NCBI RefSeq assembly: GCF_963678635.1
Contig: NC_087067.1
Location: 6,056,647 to 6,116,646, forward strand
DNA from: Symsagittifera roscoffensis
Taxonomy: Eukaryota > Xenacoelomorpha > Acoela > Convolutidae
Length of the DNA: 60,000 bases
Reading direction: 5' to 3'
The translations under genes were made by a program, and so were the position numbers. Positions 35,122 to 44,878 of this stretch are shown piece after piece; positions within the stretch are counted from its first letter, which is position 1; each line of letters starts with the position of its first letter. The notes under the pieces were generated by a model. That model ran no database searches and was not told where the DNA came from. It saw only the letters and a program-made list of their open reading frames with translations.

Positions 35122-35525
35122 ATGATGTTAGATTAGATGCATTCCTACCTTGTTCACAAATCAAGATTATTCTTTTTTTGTTCATAATTCCCCGTTTTAG
35201 TGAGTTTGTGAACAATACTTTCTTTCTAAGTTGCTTTGTGTTTGCTGGCTTTTTATTAGAAAAAAAATATATTTTTTTCTGCTAGCCTAAATGAGACATC
35301 CGCTTTTCAAACCCGGCATTTTTACCACTCTAATGAAGAATCGTAACTTTAGACCACTGTCCCTTGTTCTAGCATCGATGCATTCCTACTTGTTTTACAA
35401 AAAAAAAAGAATGCTTAGTTTTTGTCCGTTTTCATTTGTTTTTTTTGTGAGTTCAATAAATATTGTAGGTTGCTCAGTGTTTGCTGTCTTTCTACTAGAA
35501 ACCATATTTTTTCTGTTAGTATTCT

Positions 35526-35597
35526 GGGGACAGCCGGGAATTGAACCCGGGACCTCTCGCACCCTAAACGCGAATCATACCACTAGATCACTGTCCC
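35526..35597 (-). tRNA. tRNA-Pro(AGG), one anticodon-stem mismatch
   Basis: G28.A42 mismatch and T31.G39 wobble; D-stem pair 10-25 is A-T. T-arm and acceptor complete. Confidence 0.55.
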
Positions 35598-35986
35598 ATG
35601 ATGTTAGTATAGATGCATTCCTACCTTTTTCACAAATCAAGATTATTCCTTTTCTGTTCTTTTTTCCTCGTATTAGTGAATTTAATACTTTCTTTCTAAG
35701 TTGCTTTGTGTTCGCTGTCTTTTTATTAGAAAAATATTTTTTTTCTGCTAGGCTAAATGAAACATCCGCTTTTAAAACCCGGAATTTTTACCGCTCTAAT
35801 CAAGAATCGTAACTTTAGACCACTGTCCCTTGTTCTAGCATCGATGCATTCCTACTTGTTTTACAAAAAAAAAGAATTTTTTGTTTTTGTCCGTTTTCAT
35901 TTTTTTTGTGAGTTCAATAAATATTGTAGGTTGCTCAGTATTTGCTGTCTTTATACTAGAAACCATATTTTTTCTGTTAGTAATCT

Positions 35987-36058
35987 GGGGACAGCCGTGA
36001 ATTGAACCCGGGACCTCTCGCACCCTAAGCGAGAATCATACCACTAGACCACTGTCCC
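35987..36058 (-). tRNA. tRNA-Pro(AGG), one T-stem mismatch
   Basis: G52.A62 in the T-stem (plus strand ccgtg); otherwise as the reference. Confidence 0.65.
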
Positions 36059-36447
36059 ATGATGTTAGTTTAGATGCATTCCTGTTTTTTTCACAAATCA
36101 AGATTATTCCTTTTTTGTTCGTTTTTCCTCGTATTAGTGAGTTTAATACTTTCTTTCTAAGTTGCTTTGTGTTTGCTGTCTTTTTATTATAAAATTTTTT
36201 TTTCTGCTAGCCTAAATGAGACATCCGCTTTTCAAACCCTGAATTTTTACCGCTCTAATCAAGAATCGTAACTTTAGACCACTGTCCCTTCTTCTAGCAT
36301 CGATGCATTCCTACTTGTTTTACAAAAAGAAGAATGTTTAGTTTTTGTCCGTTTCATTTGTTTTTTTTGTGCGTTCAATAAATTTTGTAGGTTGCTCATT
36401 GTTGGCTGTCTTTCTACTAGAAACCATGTTTTTTCTGTTAGTAATCT

Positions 36448-36519
36448 GGGGACAGCCGGGAATTGAACGCGGGACCTCTCGCACCCTAAGCAAGAATCAT
36501 ACCACTAGACCACTGTCCC
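36448..36519 (-). tRNA. tRNA-Pro(AGG), C52.C62 mismatch
   Basis: T-stem 5' strand reads CCGCG; one T.G wobble in the anticodon stem. First of three copies (37372, 39690). Confidence 0.6.
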
Positions 36520-36911
36520 ATGATGTTAGTTTAGATGCATTCCTACCTTTTTCACAAATCAAGATTATTACTTTTTTGCTTTGTTTGTGTTTCCTCGTAT
36601 TAGTGAATTTAATACTTTTTTCTAAGTTGCTTTGTGTTTGCTGTTTTTTTATTAGACAAATATTTTTTTTTCTGCTAGCCTAAATGAGACATCCGCTTTT
36701 CAAACCCGGAATTTTTACCGCTCTAACCAAGAATCGTAACTTTAGACCACTGTCCCTTGTTCTAGCATCGATGCATTCCTACTTGTTTTACAAAAAAAAT
36801 GTTTAGTTTTTGTCCGTTTTCATTTGTTTTTTGTGAGTTCAATAAATATTGTAGGTTGCTCAGTGTTTGCTGTCTTTATACTAGAAACCATATTTTTTCT
36901 GGTAGTATTCT

Positions 36912-36983
36912 GGGGACAGCCGGGAATTGAACCCGGGACCTCTCGCAACCTAAGCGAGAATCATACAATTAGACCACTGTCCC
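36912..36983 (-). tRNA. tRNA-Pro(AGG) with altered D-loop
   Basis: D-loop reads AATTGTA, so G18 is lost; loop position 37 is T. Acceptor, anticodon stem and T-arm are complete. Copies at 37835 and 40154. Confidence 0.55.
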
Positions 36984-37371
36984 ATGATGTTAGTTTAGAT
37001 GCATTCCTACCTTTTTCACAAATCAAGATTATTCCTTTTCTGTTCGCTTTTCCTCGTATTAGTGAGTTTAATACTTTCTTTCTAAGTTGCTTTGTGTTTG
37101 CTGTCTTTTTATTAGAAAAATAATTTTTTTCTGCTAAAATGAGACATCCGCTTTTCAAACCCGGAATTTTTACCGCTCTAATCAAGAATCGTAACTTTAG
37201 AACACTGTCCCTTGTTCTAGCATCGATGCATTCCTACTCGTTTTACAAAAAAAAAGAATGTTTAGTTTTTGTCCATTTTCATTTGTTTCTTTGTGAAATC
37301 AATAAATATTGTAGGTTGCTCAGTGTTGGCTGTCTTTCTACTAGAAACCATGTTTTTTCTGTTAGTAATCT

Positions 37372-37443
37372 GGGGACAGCCGGGAATTGAACGCGGGACC
37401 TCTCGCACCCTAAGCAAGAATCATACCACTAGACCACTGTCCC
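37372..37443 (-). tRNA. tRNA-Pro(AGG), C52.C62 mismatch
   Basis: Identical in its defects to 36448; first A domain of the first 2,318-bp unit. Confidence 0.6.
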
Positions 37444-37834
37444 ATGATGTTAGTTTAGATGCATTCCTACCTTTTTCACAAATCAAGATTATTACTTTTT
37501 TGCTTTGTTTGTGTTTCCTCGTATTAGTGAATTTAATACTTTTTTCTAAGTTGCTTTGTGTTTGCTGTTTTTTTATTAGACAAATATTTTTTTTTTGCTA
37601 GCCTAAATGAGACATCCGCTTTTCAAACCCGGAATTTTCACCGCTCTAACCAAGAATCGTAACTTTAGACCACTGTCCCTTGTTCTAGCATCGATGCATT
37701 CCTACTTGTTTTACAAAAAAAATGTTTAGTTTTTGTCCGTTTTCATTTGTTTTTTGTGAGTTCAATAAATATTGTAGGTTGCTCAGTGTTTGCTGTCTTT
37801 ATACTAGAAACCATATTTTTTCTGGTAGTAATCT

Positions 37835-37906
37835 GGGGACAGCCGGGAATTGAACCCGGGACCTCTCGCAACCTAAGCGAGAATCATACAATTAGACCAC
37901 TGTCCC
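37835..37906 (-). tRNA. tRNA-Pro(AGG) with altered D-loop
   Basis: Same changes as 36912. Confidence 0.55.
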
Positions 37907-38294
37907 ATGATGTTAGTTTAGATGCATTCCTACCTTTTTCACAAATCAAGATTATTCCTTTTCTGTTCGCTTTTCCTCGTATTAGTGAGTTTAATACTTT
38001 CTTTCTAAGTTGCTTTGTGTTTGCTGTCTTTTTATTAGAAAAATAATTTTTTTCTGCTAAAATGAGACATCCGCTTTTCAAACCCGGAATTTTTACCGCT
38101 CTAATCAAGAATCGTAACTTTAGAACACTGTCCCTTGTTCTAGCATCGATGCATTCCTACTCGTTTTACAAAAAAAAAGAATGTTTAGTTTTTGTCCATT
38201 TTCATTTGTTTTTTTGTGAAATCAATAAATATTGTAGGTTGCTCAGTGTTTGCTGTCTTTATACAAGAAACCATATTTTTTCTGTTAGTACTCT

Positions 38295-38366
38295 GGGGAC
38301 AGCCGGGAATTGAACCCGGGACCTCTCGCACCCAAAGCGAGAATCATACCACTAGACCACTGTCCC
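38295..38366 (-). tRNA. tRNA-Pro(TGG)
   Basis: Complete; third A domain of the first 2,318-bp unit; differs from neighbour 38759 only at position 34. Confidence 0.93.
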
Positions 38367-38758
38367 ATGATGTTAGTTTAGATGCTTTCCTACCTTTTTC
38401 ACAAATCAAGATTATTCCTTTTTTGTTCGTTTTTCCTCGTATTAGTGAGTTTAATACTTTCTTTCTAAGTTGCTTTGTGTTTGCTTTCTTTTTATTAGAA
38501 AAATATTTTTTTTTCTGCTAGCCTAAATGAGACATCCGCTTTTCAAACCCGGAATTTTTACCGCTCTAATCAAGAATCATAACTTTAGACCACTGTCCCT
38601 TGTTCTAGCATCGATGCATTCCTTGTTTTTTACAAAAAAAAAGAATGCTTAGTTTTTGTCCGTTTTCATTTGTTTTTTTTGTGAGTTCAATAAATATTGT
38701 AGGTTGCTCAGTGTTTGCTGTCTGTATACTAGAAACCATATTTTTCTGTTAGTATTCT

Positions 38759-38830
38759 GGGGACAGCCGGGAATTGAACCCGGGACCTCTCGCACCCTAA
38801 GCGAGAATCATACCACTAGACCACTGTCCC
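38759..38830 (-). tRNA. tRNA-Pro(AGG)
   Basis: Complete cloverleaf; fourth A domain of the first 2,318-bp unit. It differs from the TGG copy at 38295 by one base, at position 34. Confidence 0.93.
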
Positions 38831-39225
38831 ATGAGGTTAGTTTAGATGCATTCCTACCTTTTTCACAAAACAAGATTATTCCTTTTCTGTTCGTTTTCCC
38901 TCGTATTAGTGAGTTTAATACTTTCTTTCTAAGTTGATTTGTGTTTGCTGTCTTTTTATTAGAAACATAATTTTTTTCTGCTAGCCTAAATGAGACATCC
39001 GCTTTTCAAAGCCGGAATTTTTACCGCTCTAATCAAGAATCGTAATTTTAGACCACTGTCCCTTGTTCTAGCATCGATGCATTCCTACTTGTTTTACAAA
39101 GAAAAAGAATGTTTAGTTTTTGTCCGTTTTCATTTGTTTTTTTTGTGTGAGTTCAATAAATATTGTATGTTGTTCAGTGTTTGCTGTCTGTATACTAGAA
39201 ACCATATTTTTTCTGTTAGTATTCT

Positions 39226-39297
39226 GGGGACAGCCGGGAATTGAACCCGGGACCTCTCGCACCCTAAGCGAGAATCATACCACTAGACCACTGTCCC
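39226..39297 (-). tRNA. tRNA-Pro(AGG)
   Basis: Complete cloverleaf; fifth A domain of the first 2,318-bp unit. Confidence 0.93.
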
Positions 39298-39689
39298 ATG
39301 AGGTTAGTTTAGATGCATTCCTACCTTTTTCACAAAACAAGATTATTCCTTTTCTGTTCGTTTTCCCTCGTATTAGTGAGTTTAATACTTTCTTTCTAAG
39401 TTGATTTGTGTTTGCTGTCTTTTTATTAGAAACATAATTTTTTTCTGCTAGCCTAAATGAGACATCCGCTTTTCAAAGCCGGAATGTTTACCGCTCTAAT
39501 CAAGAATCGTAATTTTAGACCACTGTCCCTTGTTCTAGCATCGATGCATTCCTACTTGTTTTACAAAGAAAAAGAATGTTTAGTTTTTGTCCATTTTCAT
39601 TTGTTTCTTTGTGAAATCAATAAATATTGTAGGTTGCTCAGTGTTGGCTGTCTTTCTACTAGAAACCATGTTTTTTCTGTTAGTAATCT

Positions 39690-39761
39690 GGGGACAGCCG
39701 GGAATTGAACGCGGGACCTCTCGCACCCTAAGCAAGAATCATACCACTAGACCACTGTCCC
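39690..39761 (-). tRNA. tRNA-Pro(AGG), C52.C62 mismatch
   Basis: Second-unit partner of 37372. Confidence 0.6.
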
Positions 39762-40153
39762 ATGATGTTAGTTTAGATGCATTCCTACCTTTTTCACAAA
39801 TCAAGATTATTACTTTTTTGCTTTGTTTGTGTTTCCTCGTATTAGTGAATTTAATACTTTTTTCTAAGTTGCTTTGTGTTTGCTGTTTTTTTATTAGACA
39901 AATATTTTTTTTTCTGCTAGCCTAAATGAGACATCCGCTTTTCAAACCCGGAATTTTCACCGCTCTAACCAAGAATCGTAACTTTAGACCACTGTCCCTT
40001 GTTCTAGCATCGATGCATTCCTACTTGTTTTACAAAAAAAATGTTTAGTTTTTGTCCGTTTTCATTTGTTTTTTGTGAGTTCAATAAATATTGTAGGTTG
40101 CTCAGTGTTTGCTGTCTTTATACTAGAAACCATATTTTTTCTGGTAGTATTCT

Positions 40154-40225
40154 GGGGACAGCCGGGAATTGAACCCGGGACCTCTCGCAACCTAAGCGAG
40201 AATCATACAATTAGACCACTGTCCC
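40154..40225 (-). tRNA. tRNA-Pro(AGG) with altered D-loop
   Basis: Same changes as 36912; second-unit partner of 37835. Confidence 0.55.
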
Positions 40226-40612
40226 ATGATGTTAGTTTAGATGCATTCCTACCTTTTTCACAAATCAAGATTATTCCTTTTCTGTTCGCTTTTCCTCGTA
40301 TTAGTGAGTTTAATACTTTCTTTCTAAGTTGCTTTGTGTTTGCTGTCTTTTTATTAGAAAAATAATTTTTTTCTGCTAAAATGAGACATCCGCTTTTCAA
40401 ACCCGGAATTTTTACCGCTCTAATCAAGAATCGTAACTTTAGAACACTGTCCCTTGTTCTAGCATCGATGCATTCCTACTCGTTTTACAAAAAAAAGAAT
40501 GTTTAGTTTTTGTCCATTTTCATTTGTTTTTTTGTGAAATCAATAAATATTGTAGGTTGCTCAGTGTTTGCTGTCTTTATACAAGAAACCATATTTTTTC
40601 TGTTAGTACTCT

Positions 40613-40684
40613 GGGGACAGCCGGGAATTGAACCCGGGACCTCTCGCACCCAAAGCGAGAATCATACCACTAGACCACTGTCCC
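40613..40684 (-). tRNA. tRNA-Pro(TGG)
   Basis: Complete; second-unit partner of 38295. Confidence 0.93.
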
Positions 40685-41076
40685 ATGATGTTAGTTTAGA
40701 TGCTTTCCTACCTTTTTCACAAATCAAGATTATTCCTTTTTTGTTCGTTTTTCCTCGTATTAGTGAGTTTAATACTTTCTTTCTAAGTTGCTTTGTGTTT
40801 GCTTTCTTTTTATTAGAAAAATATTTTTTTTCTGCTAGCCTAAATGAGACATCCGCTTTTCAAACCCGGAATTTTTACCGCTCTAATCAAGAATCATAAC
40901 TTTAGACCACTGTCCCTTGTTCTAGCATCGATGCATTCCTTGTTTTTTACAAAAAAAAAAGAATGCTTAGTTTTTGTCCGTTTTCATTTGTTTTTTTTGT
41001 GAGTTCAATAAATATTGTAGGTTGCTCAGTGTTTGCTGTCTGTATACTAGAAACCATATTTTTCTGTTAGTATTCT

Positions 41077-41148
41077 GGAGACAGCCGGGAATTGAACCCG
41101 GGACCTCTCGCACCCTAAGCGAGAATCATACCACTAGACCACTGTCCC
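41077..41148 (-). tRNA. tRNA-Pro(AGG), G2.U71 acceptor wobble
   Basis: Second-unit partner of 38759; one change (plus strand ggagacag) turns pair 2-71 into a G.U wobble. Otherwise complete. Confidence 0.9.
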
Positions 41149-41544
41149 ATGAGGTTAGTTTAGATGCATTCCTACCTTTTTCACAAAACAAGACTATTCC
41201 TTTTCTGTTCGTTTTCCCTCGTATTAGTGAGTTTAATACTTTCTTTCTAAGTTGATTTGTGTTTGCTGTCTTTTTATTAGAAACATAATTTTTTTCTGCT
41301 AGCCTAAATGAGACATCCGCTTTTCAAAGCCGGAATTTTTACCGCTCTAATCAAGAATCGTAATTTTAGACCACTGTCCCTTGTTCTAGCATCGATGCAT
41401 TCCTACTTGTTTTACAAAGAAAAAGAATGTTTAGTTTTTGTCCGTTTTCATTTGTTTTTTTTTGTGTGAGTTCAATAAATATTGTATGTTGTTCAGTGTT
41501 TGCTGTCTGTATACTAGAAACCATATTTTTTCTGTTAGTATTCT

Positions 41545-41616
41545 GGGGACAGCCGGGAATTGAACCCGGGACCTCTCGCACCCTAAGCGAGAATCATACC
41601 ACTAGACCACTGCCCC
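41545..41616 (-). tRNA. tRNA-Pro(AGG), G4.U69 acceptor wobble
   Basis: Second-unit partner of 39226; the 5' strand of the acceptor reads GGGGCAG, giving one G.U wobble. Otherwise complete. Confidence 0.9.
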
Positions 41617-41776
41617 ATGAGGTTAGTTTAGATGCATTCCTACCTTTTTCACAAAACAAGATTATTCCTTTTCTGTTCGTTTTCCCTCGTATTAGTGAGT
41701 TTAATACTTTCTTTCTAAGTTGATTTTTGTTTGCTGTCTTTTTATTAGAAACATAATTTTTTTCTGCTAGCCTAAA

Positions 41777-41848
41777 TGAGACATCCGCTTTTCAAAGCCG
41801 GAATTTTTACCGCTCTAATCAAGAATCATAACTTTAGACCACTGTCCC
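41777..41848 (-). pseudogene. B-type domain, common right-half form
   Basis: 72 nt; T-arm decayed (plus strand ccgcttttcaaagccgg), core tttttaccgctctaatcaag conserved, D-region 5' half GGTCTAAAGTTA. Same form starts at 26435, 26901, 27366, 27830, 28305, 28771, 29245, 29709, 30173, 30647, 31112, 31586, 32050, 32514, 32971, 33431, 33894, 34355, 34819, 35292, 35758, 36217, 36685, 37140, 37608, 38063, 38528, 38991, 39458, 39927, 40382, 40845, 41309, 42242, 42710, 43178, 43644, 44105, 44574, 45039, 45505, 45969, 46431, 46900, 47364, 47828, 48292, 48757, 49224, 49681, 50148, 50604, 51071, 51540, 52001, 52464, 52932, 53395, 53856, 55754, 56216, 56676, 58316, 58777, 59243 and 59701. Confidence 0.7.
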
Positions 41849-41861
41849 TTGTTCTAGCATC

Positions 41862-41874
41862 GATGCATTCCTAC
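41862..41874 (-). promoter_or_regulatory. Conserved upstream box of a B domain (candidate)
   Basis: Same 13 bases as the A-domain box, 13 nt before the B domain at 41777-41848. Confidence 0.45.
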
Positions 41875-41883
41875 TTGTTTTAC

Positions 41884-41891
41884 AAAAAAAA
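41884..41891 (-). terminator. T8 run, likely Pol III stop for the A domain at 42009
   Basis: This is the first sense-strand run of four or more T after the tRNA 3' end, about 117 nt downstream. Equivalent acaaaaaaaaga sites precede each B box in the dimer array. Confidence 0.5.
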
Positions 41892-42008
41892 GAATGTTTA
41901 GTTTTTGTCCGTTTTCATTTGTTTTTTTTGTGAGTTCAATAAATATTGTATGTTTTTCAGTGTTTGCTGTCTGTATACTAGAAACCATATTTTTTCTGTT
42001 AGTATTCT

Positions 42009-42080
42009 GGGGACAGCCGGGAATTGAACCCGGGACCTCTCGCACCCTAAGCGAGAATCATACCACTAGACCACTGTCCC
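42009..42080 (-). tRNA. tRNA-Pro(AGG), reference copy
   Basis: Read on the minus strand: acceptor GGGACAG pairs fully with CTGTCCC, then discriminator C73. The D-arm GTCT/TGAT has A14, G15, G18 and G19. The anticodon stem CTCGC/GCGAG closes loop TTAGGGT with anticodon AGG (decodes CCU/CCC as inosine). The variable loop is 5 nt; T-stem CCGGG/CCCGG carries loop TTCAATT. Box A (TGGTCTAGTGG) and box B (GGTTCAATTCC) fit the Pol III consensus. No intron. The other A domains below are compared with this one. Confidence 0.95.
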
Positions 42081-42094
42081 ATGATGTTAGTTTA

Positions 42095-42107
42095 GATGCA
42101 TTCCTAC
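42095..42107 (-). promoter_or_regulatory. Conserved upstream box of an A domain (candidate)
   Basis: Minus-strand GTAGGAATGCATC ends 14 nt before G1 of the tRNA at 42009-42080. The box and spacing recur before almost every A, B, C, D and G domain, with minor variants. It contains ATGCAT. A promoter role is inferred from position only. Confidence 0.45.
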
Positions 42108-42212
42108 CTTTTTCACAAAACAAGATTATTCCTTTTCTGTTCGTTTTCCCTCGTATTAGTGAGTTTAATACTTTCTTTCTAAGTTGATTTGTGTTTGCTG
42201 TCTTTTTATTAG

Positions 42213-42217
42213 AAAAA
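42213..42217 (-). terminator. T5 run, likely Pol III stop for the B domain at 42242
   Basis: The sense-strand T5 lies 24 nt after the B domain. The homologous site downstream of A domains reads GGTTTC, with no run of four. Confidence 0.45.
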
Positions 42218-42477
42218 CTATTTTTTTTCTGCTAGCCTAAATGAGACATCAGCTTTTCAAAGCCGGAATTTTTACCGCTCTAATCAAGAATCGTAATTTT
42301 AGACCACTGTCCCTTGTTCTAGCATCGATGCATTCCTCCTTGTTTTACAAAGAAAAAGAATGTTTAGTTTTTGTCCGTTTTCATTTGTTTTTTTTTGTGT
42401 AAGTTCAATAAATATTGTATGTTGTTCAGTGTTTGCTGTCTGTATACTAGAAACCATATTTGTTCTGTTAGTATTCT

Positions 42478-42549
42478 GGGGACAGCCGGGAATTGAACCC
42501 GGGACCTCTCGCACCCTAAGCGAGAATCATACCACTAGACCACTGTCCC
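42478..42549 (-). tRNA. tRNA-Pro(AGG)
   Basis: Complete cloverleaf; belongs to the 1,402-bp pair with 43880. Confidence 0.94.
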
Positions 42550-42944
42550 ATGAGGTTAGTTTAGATGCATTCCTACCTTTTTCACAAAACAAGATTATTC
42601 CTTTTCTGTTCGTTTTCCCTCGTATTAGTGAGTTTAATACTTTCTTTCTAAGTTGATTTGTGTTTGCTGTCTTTTTATTAGAAACATAATTTTTTTCTGC
42701 TAGCCTAAATGAGACATCCGCTTTTCAAAGCCGGAATTTTTACCGCTCTAATCAAGAATCGTAATTTTAGACCACTGTCCCTTGTTCTAGCATCGATGCA
42801 TTCCTACTTGTTTTACAAAGAAAAAGAATGTTTAGTTTTTGTCCGTTTTCATTTTTTTTTTTTGTGTGAGTTCAATAAATATTGTATGTTGTTCAGTGTT
42901 TGCTGTCTGTATACTAGAAACCATATTTTTTCTGTTAGTATTCT

Positions 42945-43016
42945 GGGGACAGCCGGGAATTGAACCCGGGACCTCTCGCACCCTAAGCGAGAATCATACC
43001 ACTAGACCACTGTCCC
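42945..43016 (-). tRNA. tRNA-Pro(AGG)
   Basis: Complete cloverleaf; partner of 44341 at 1,396 bp. Confidence 0.94.
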
Positions 43017-43410
43017 ATGATGTTAGGTTAGATGCATTCCTACCTTTTTCACAAAACAAGATTATTCCTTTTCTGTTTGTTTTCCCTCGTATTAGTGAGT
43101 TTAATACTTTCTTTCTAAGTTGATTTGTGTTTGCTGTCTTTTTATTAGAAAAACTATTTTTTTTCTGCTAGCCTAAATGAGACATCCGCTTTTCAAACCC
43201 GGAATTTTTACCGCTCTAATCAAGAATCATAACTTTAGACCACTGTCCCTTGTTCTAGCATCGATGCATTCCTACTTGTTTTACAAAAAAAAGAATGTTT
43301 AGTTTTTGTCCGTTTTCATTTGTTTTTTTTTGTGAGTTCAATAAATATTGTATGTTTTTCAGTGTTTGCTGTCTGTATACTAGAAACCATATTTTTTCTG
43401 TTAGTATTCT

Positions 43411-43482
43411 GGGGACAGCCGGGTATTGAACCCGGGACCTCTCGCACCCTAAGCGAGAATCATACCACTAGACCACTGTCCC
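43411..43482 (-). tRNA. tRNA-Pro(AGG), T-loop TTCAATA
   Basis: Complete stems. Position 60 in the T-loop is A, a mark shared only with 44807 and 31343. Confidence 0.92.
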
Positions 43483-43879
43483 ATGAGGTTAGTTTAGATG
43501 CATTCCTACCTTTTTCACAAAACAAGATTATTCCTTTTCTGTTCGTTTTCCCTCGTATTAGTGAGTTTAATACTTTCTTTCTAAGTTGATTTGTGTTTGC
43601 TGTCTTTTTATTAGAAAAACTATTTTTTTTCTGCTAGCCTAAATGAGACATCAGCTTTTCAAAGCCGGAATTTTTACCGCTCTAATCAAGAATCGTAATT
43701 TTAGACCACTGTCCCTTGTTCTAGCATCGATGCATTCCTCCTTGTTTTACAAAGAAAAAGAATGTTTAGTTTTTGTCCGTTTTCATTTGTTTTTTTTTGT
43801 GTAAGTTCAATAAATATTGTATGTTGTTCAGTGTTTGCTGTCTGTATACTAGAAACCATTTTTTTTCTGTTAGTATTCT

Positions 43880-43951
43880 GGGGACAGCCGGGAATTGAAC
43901 CCGGGACCTCTCGCACCCTAAGCGAGAATCATACCACTAGACCACTGTCCC
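43880..43951 (-). tRNA. tRNA-Pro(AGG)
   Basis: Complete cloverleaf identical to the reference copy. Confidence 0.94.
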
Positions 43952-44340
43952 ATGAGGTTAGTTTAGATGCATTCCTACCTTTTTCACAAAACAAGATTAT
44001 TCCTTCGTTTTCCCTCGTATTAGTGAGTTTAATACTTTCTTTCTAAGTTGATTTGTGTTTGCTGTCTTTTTATTAGAAACATAATTTTTTTCTGCTAGCC
44101 TAAATGAGACATCCGCTTTTCAAAGCCGGAATTTTTACCGCTCTAATCAAGAATCGTAATTTTAGACCACTGTCCCTTGTTCTAGCATCGATGCATTCCT
44201 ACTTGTTTTACAAAGAAAAAGAATGTTTAGTTTTTGTCCGTTTTCATTTGTTTTTTTTTGTGTGAGTTCAATAAATATTGTATGTTGTTCAGTGTTTGCT
44301 GTCTGTATACTAGAAACCATATTTTTTCTGTTAGTATTCT

Positions 44341-44412
44341 GGGGACAGCCGGGAATTGAACCCGGGACCTCTCGCACCCTAAGCGAGAATCATACCACTA
44401 GACCACTGTCCC
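44341..44412 (-). tRNA. tRNA-Pro(AGG)
   Basis: Complete cloverleaf identical to the reference copy. Confidence 0.94.
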
Positions 44413-44806
44413 ATGATGTTAGTTTAGATGCATTCCTACCTTTTTCACAAAACAAGATTATTCCTTTTCTGTTTGTTTTCCCTCGTATTAGTGAGTTTAA
44501 TACTTTCTTTCTAAGTTGATTTGTGTTTGCTGTCTTTTTATTAGAAAAACTATTTTTTTTCTGCTAGCCTAAATGAGACATCCGCTTTTCAAACCCGGAA
44601 TTTTTACCGCTCTAATCAAGAATCATAACTTTAGACCACTGTCCCTTGTTCTAGCATCGATGCATTCCTACTTGTTTTACAAAAAAAAGAATGTTTAGTT
44701 TTTGTCCGTTTTCATTTGTTTTTTTTTGTGAGTTCAATAAATATTGTATGTTTTTCAGTGTTTGCTGTCTGTATACTAGAAACCATATTTTTTCTGTTAG
44801 TATTCT

Positions 44807-44878
44807 GGGGACAGCCGGGTATTGAACCCGGGACCTCTCGCACCCTAAGCGAGAATCATACCACTAGACCACTGTCCC
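44807..44878 (-). tRNA. tRNA-Pro(AGG), T-loop TTCAATA
   Basis: Same T-loop mark as 43411, its 1,396-bp partner; stems complete. Confidence 0.92.

Larger units (their letters stand above)
26101..36300 (-). repeat. A-B dimer array, about 465-bp period
   Basis: Alternating A and B domains at 230-bp steps. A starts: 26665, 27132, 27597, 28061, 28537, 29002, 29475, 29940, 30405, 30879, 31343, 31819, 32281, 32744, 33201, 33662, 34124, 34586, 35050, 35526, 35987. Intact AGG copies alternate with a mutated class (plus strand gggaaatgaac, ctatacc: 27597, 29940, 30879, 33662) and a class ending tgtcac (28061, 29002, 30405, 31343). B domains sit midway, for example 27830-27901 and 34355-34426. Confidence 0.9.
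36345..39586 (-). repeat. Nested higher-order repeats: 923-bp pair and first 2,318-bp unit
   Basis: The pair of A domains at 36448 and 36912 recurs at 37372 and 37835, an offset of 923-924 bp. From about 37,260 a five-dimer block begins (A at 37372, 37835, 38295 TGG, 38759, 39226), which is repeated immediately to the right at an offset of 2,318-2,319 bp. Confidence 0.9.
39587..41900 (-). repeat. Second copy of the 2,318-bp higher-order repeat
   Basis: A domains at 39690, 40154, 40613 (TGG), 41077 and 41545 match 37372, 37835, 38295, 38759 and 39226 one for one, down to private substitutions such as gaacgcggg and acaattagac. The left junction lies in spacer: it starts with the caaagaaaaag form and switches to the gtccattttc form near 39,560-39,590. 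Confidence 0.9.

Noticed and set aside
41777-41848. B domain as a functional tRNA-Ser (AGA at the anticodon position)
   Set aside because: The anticodon stem cannot pair, there is no long variable arm, and the D-stem and acceptor are mismatched.
42200-42245. Rho-independent terminators or hairpins in the spacers
   Set aside because: T-runs occur but without GC-rich hairpins; they are better read as simple Pol III stop signals or compositional bias.
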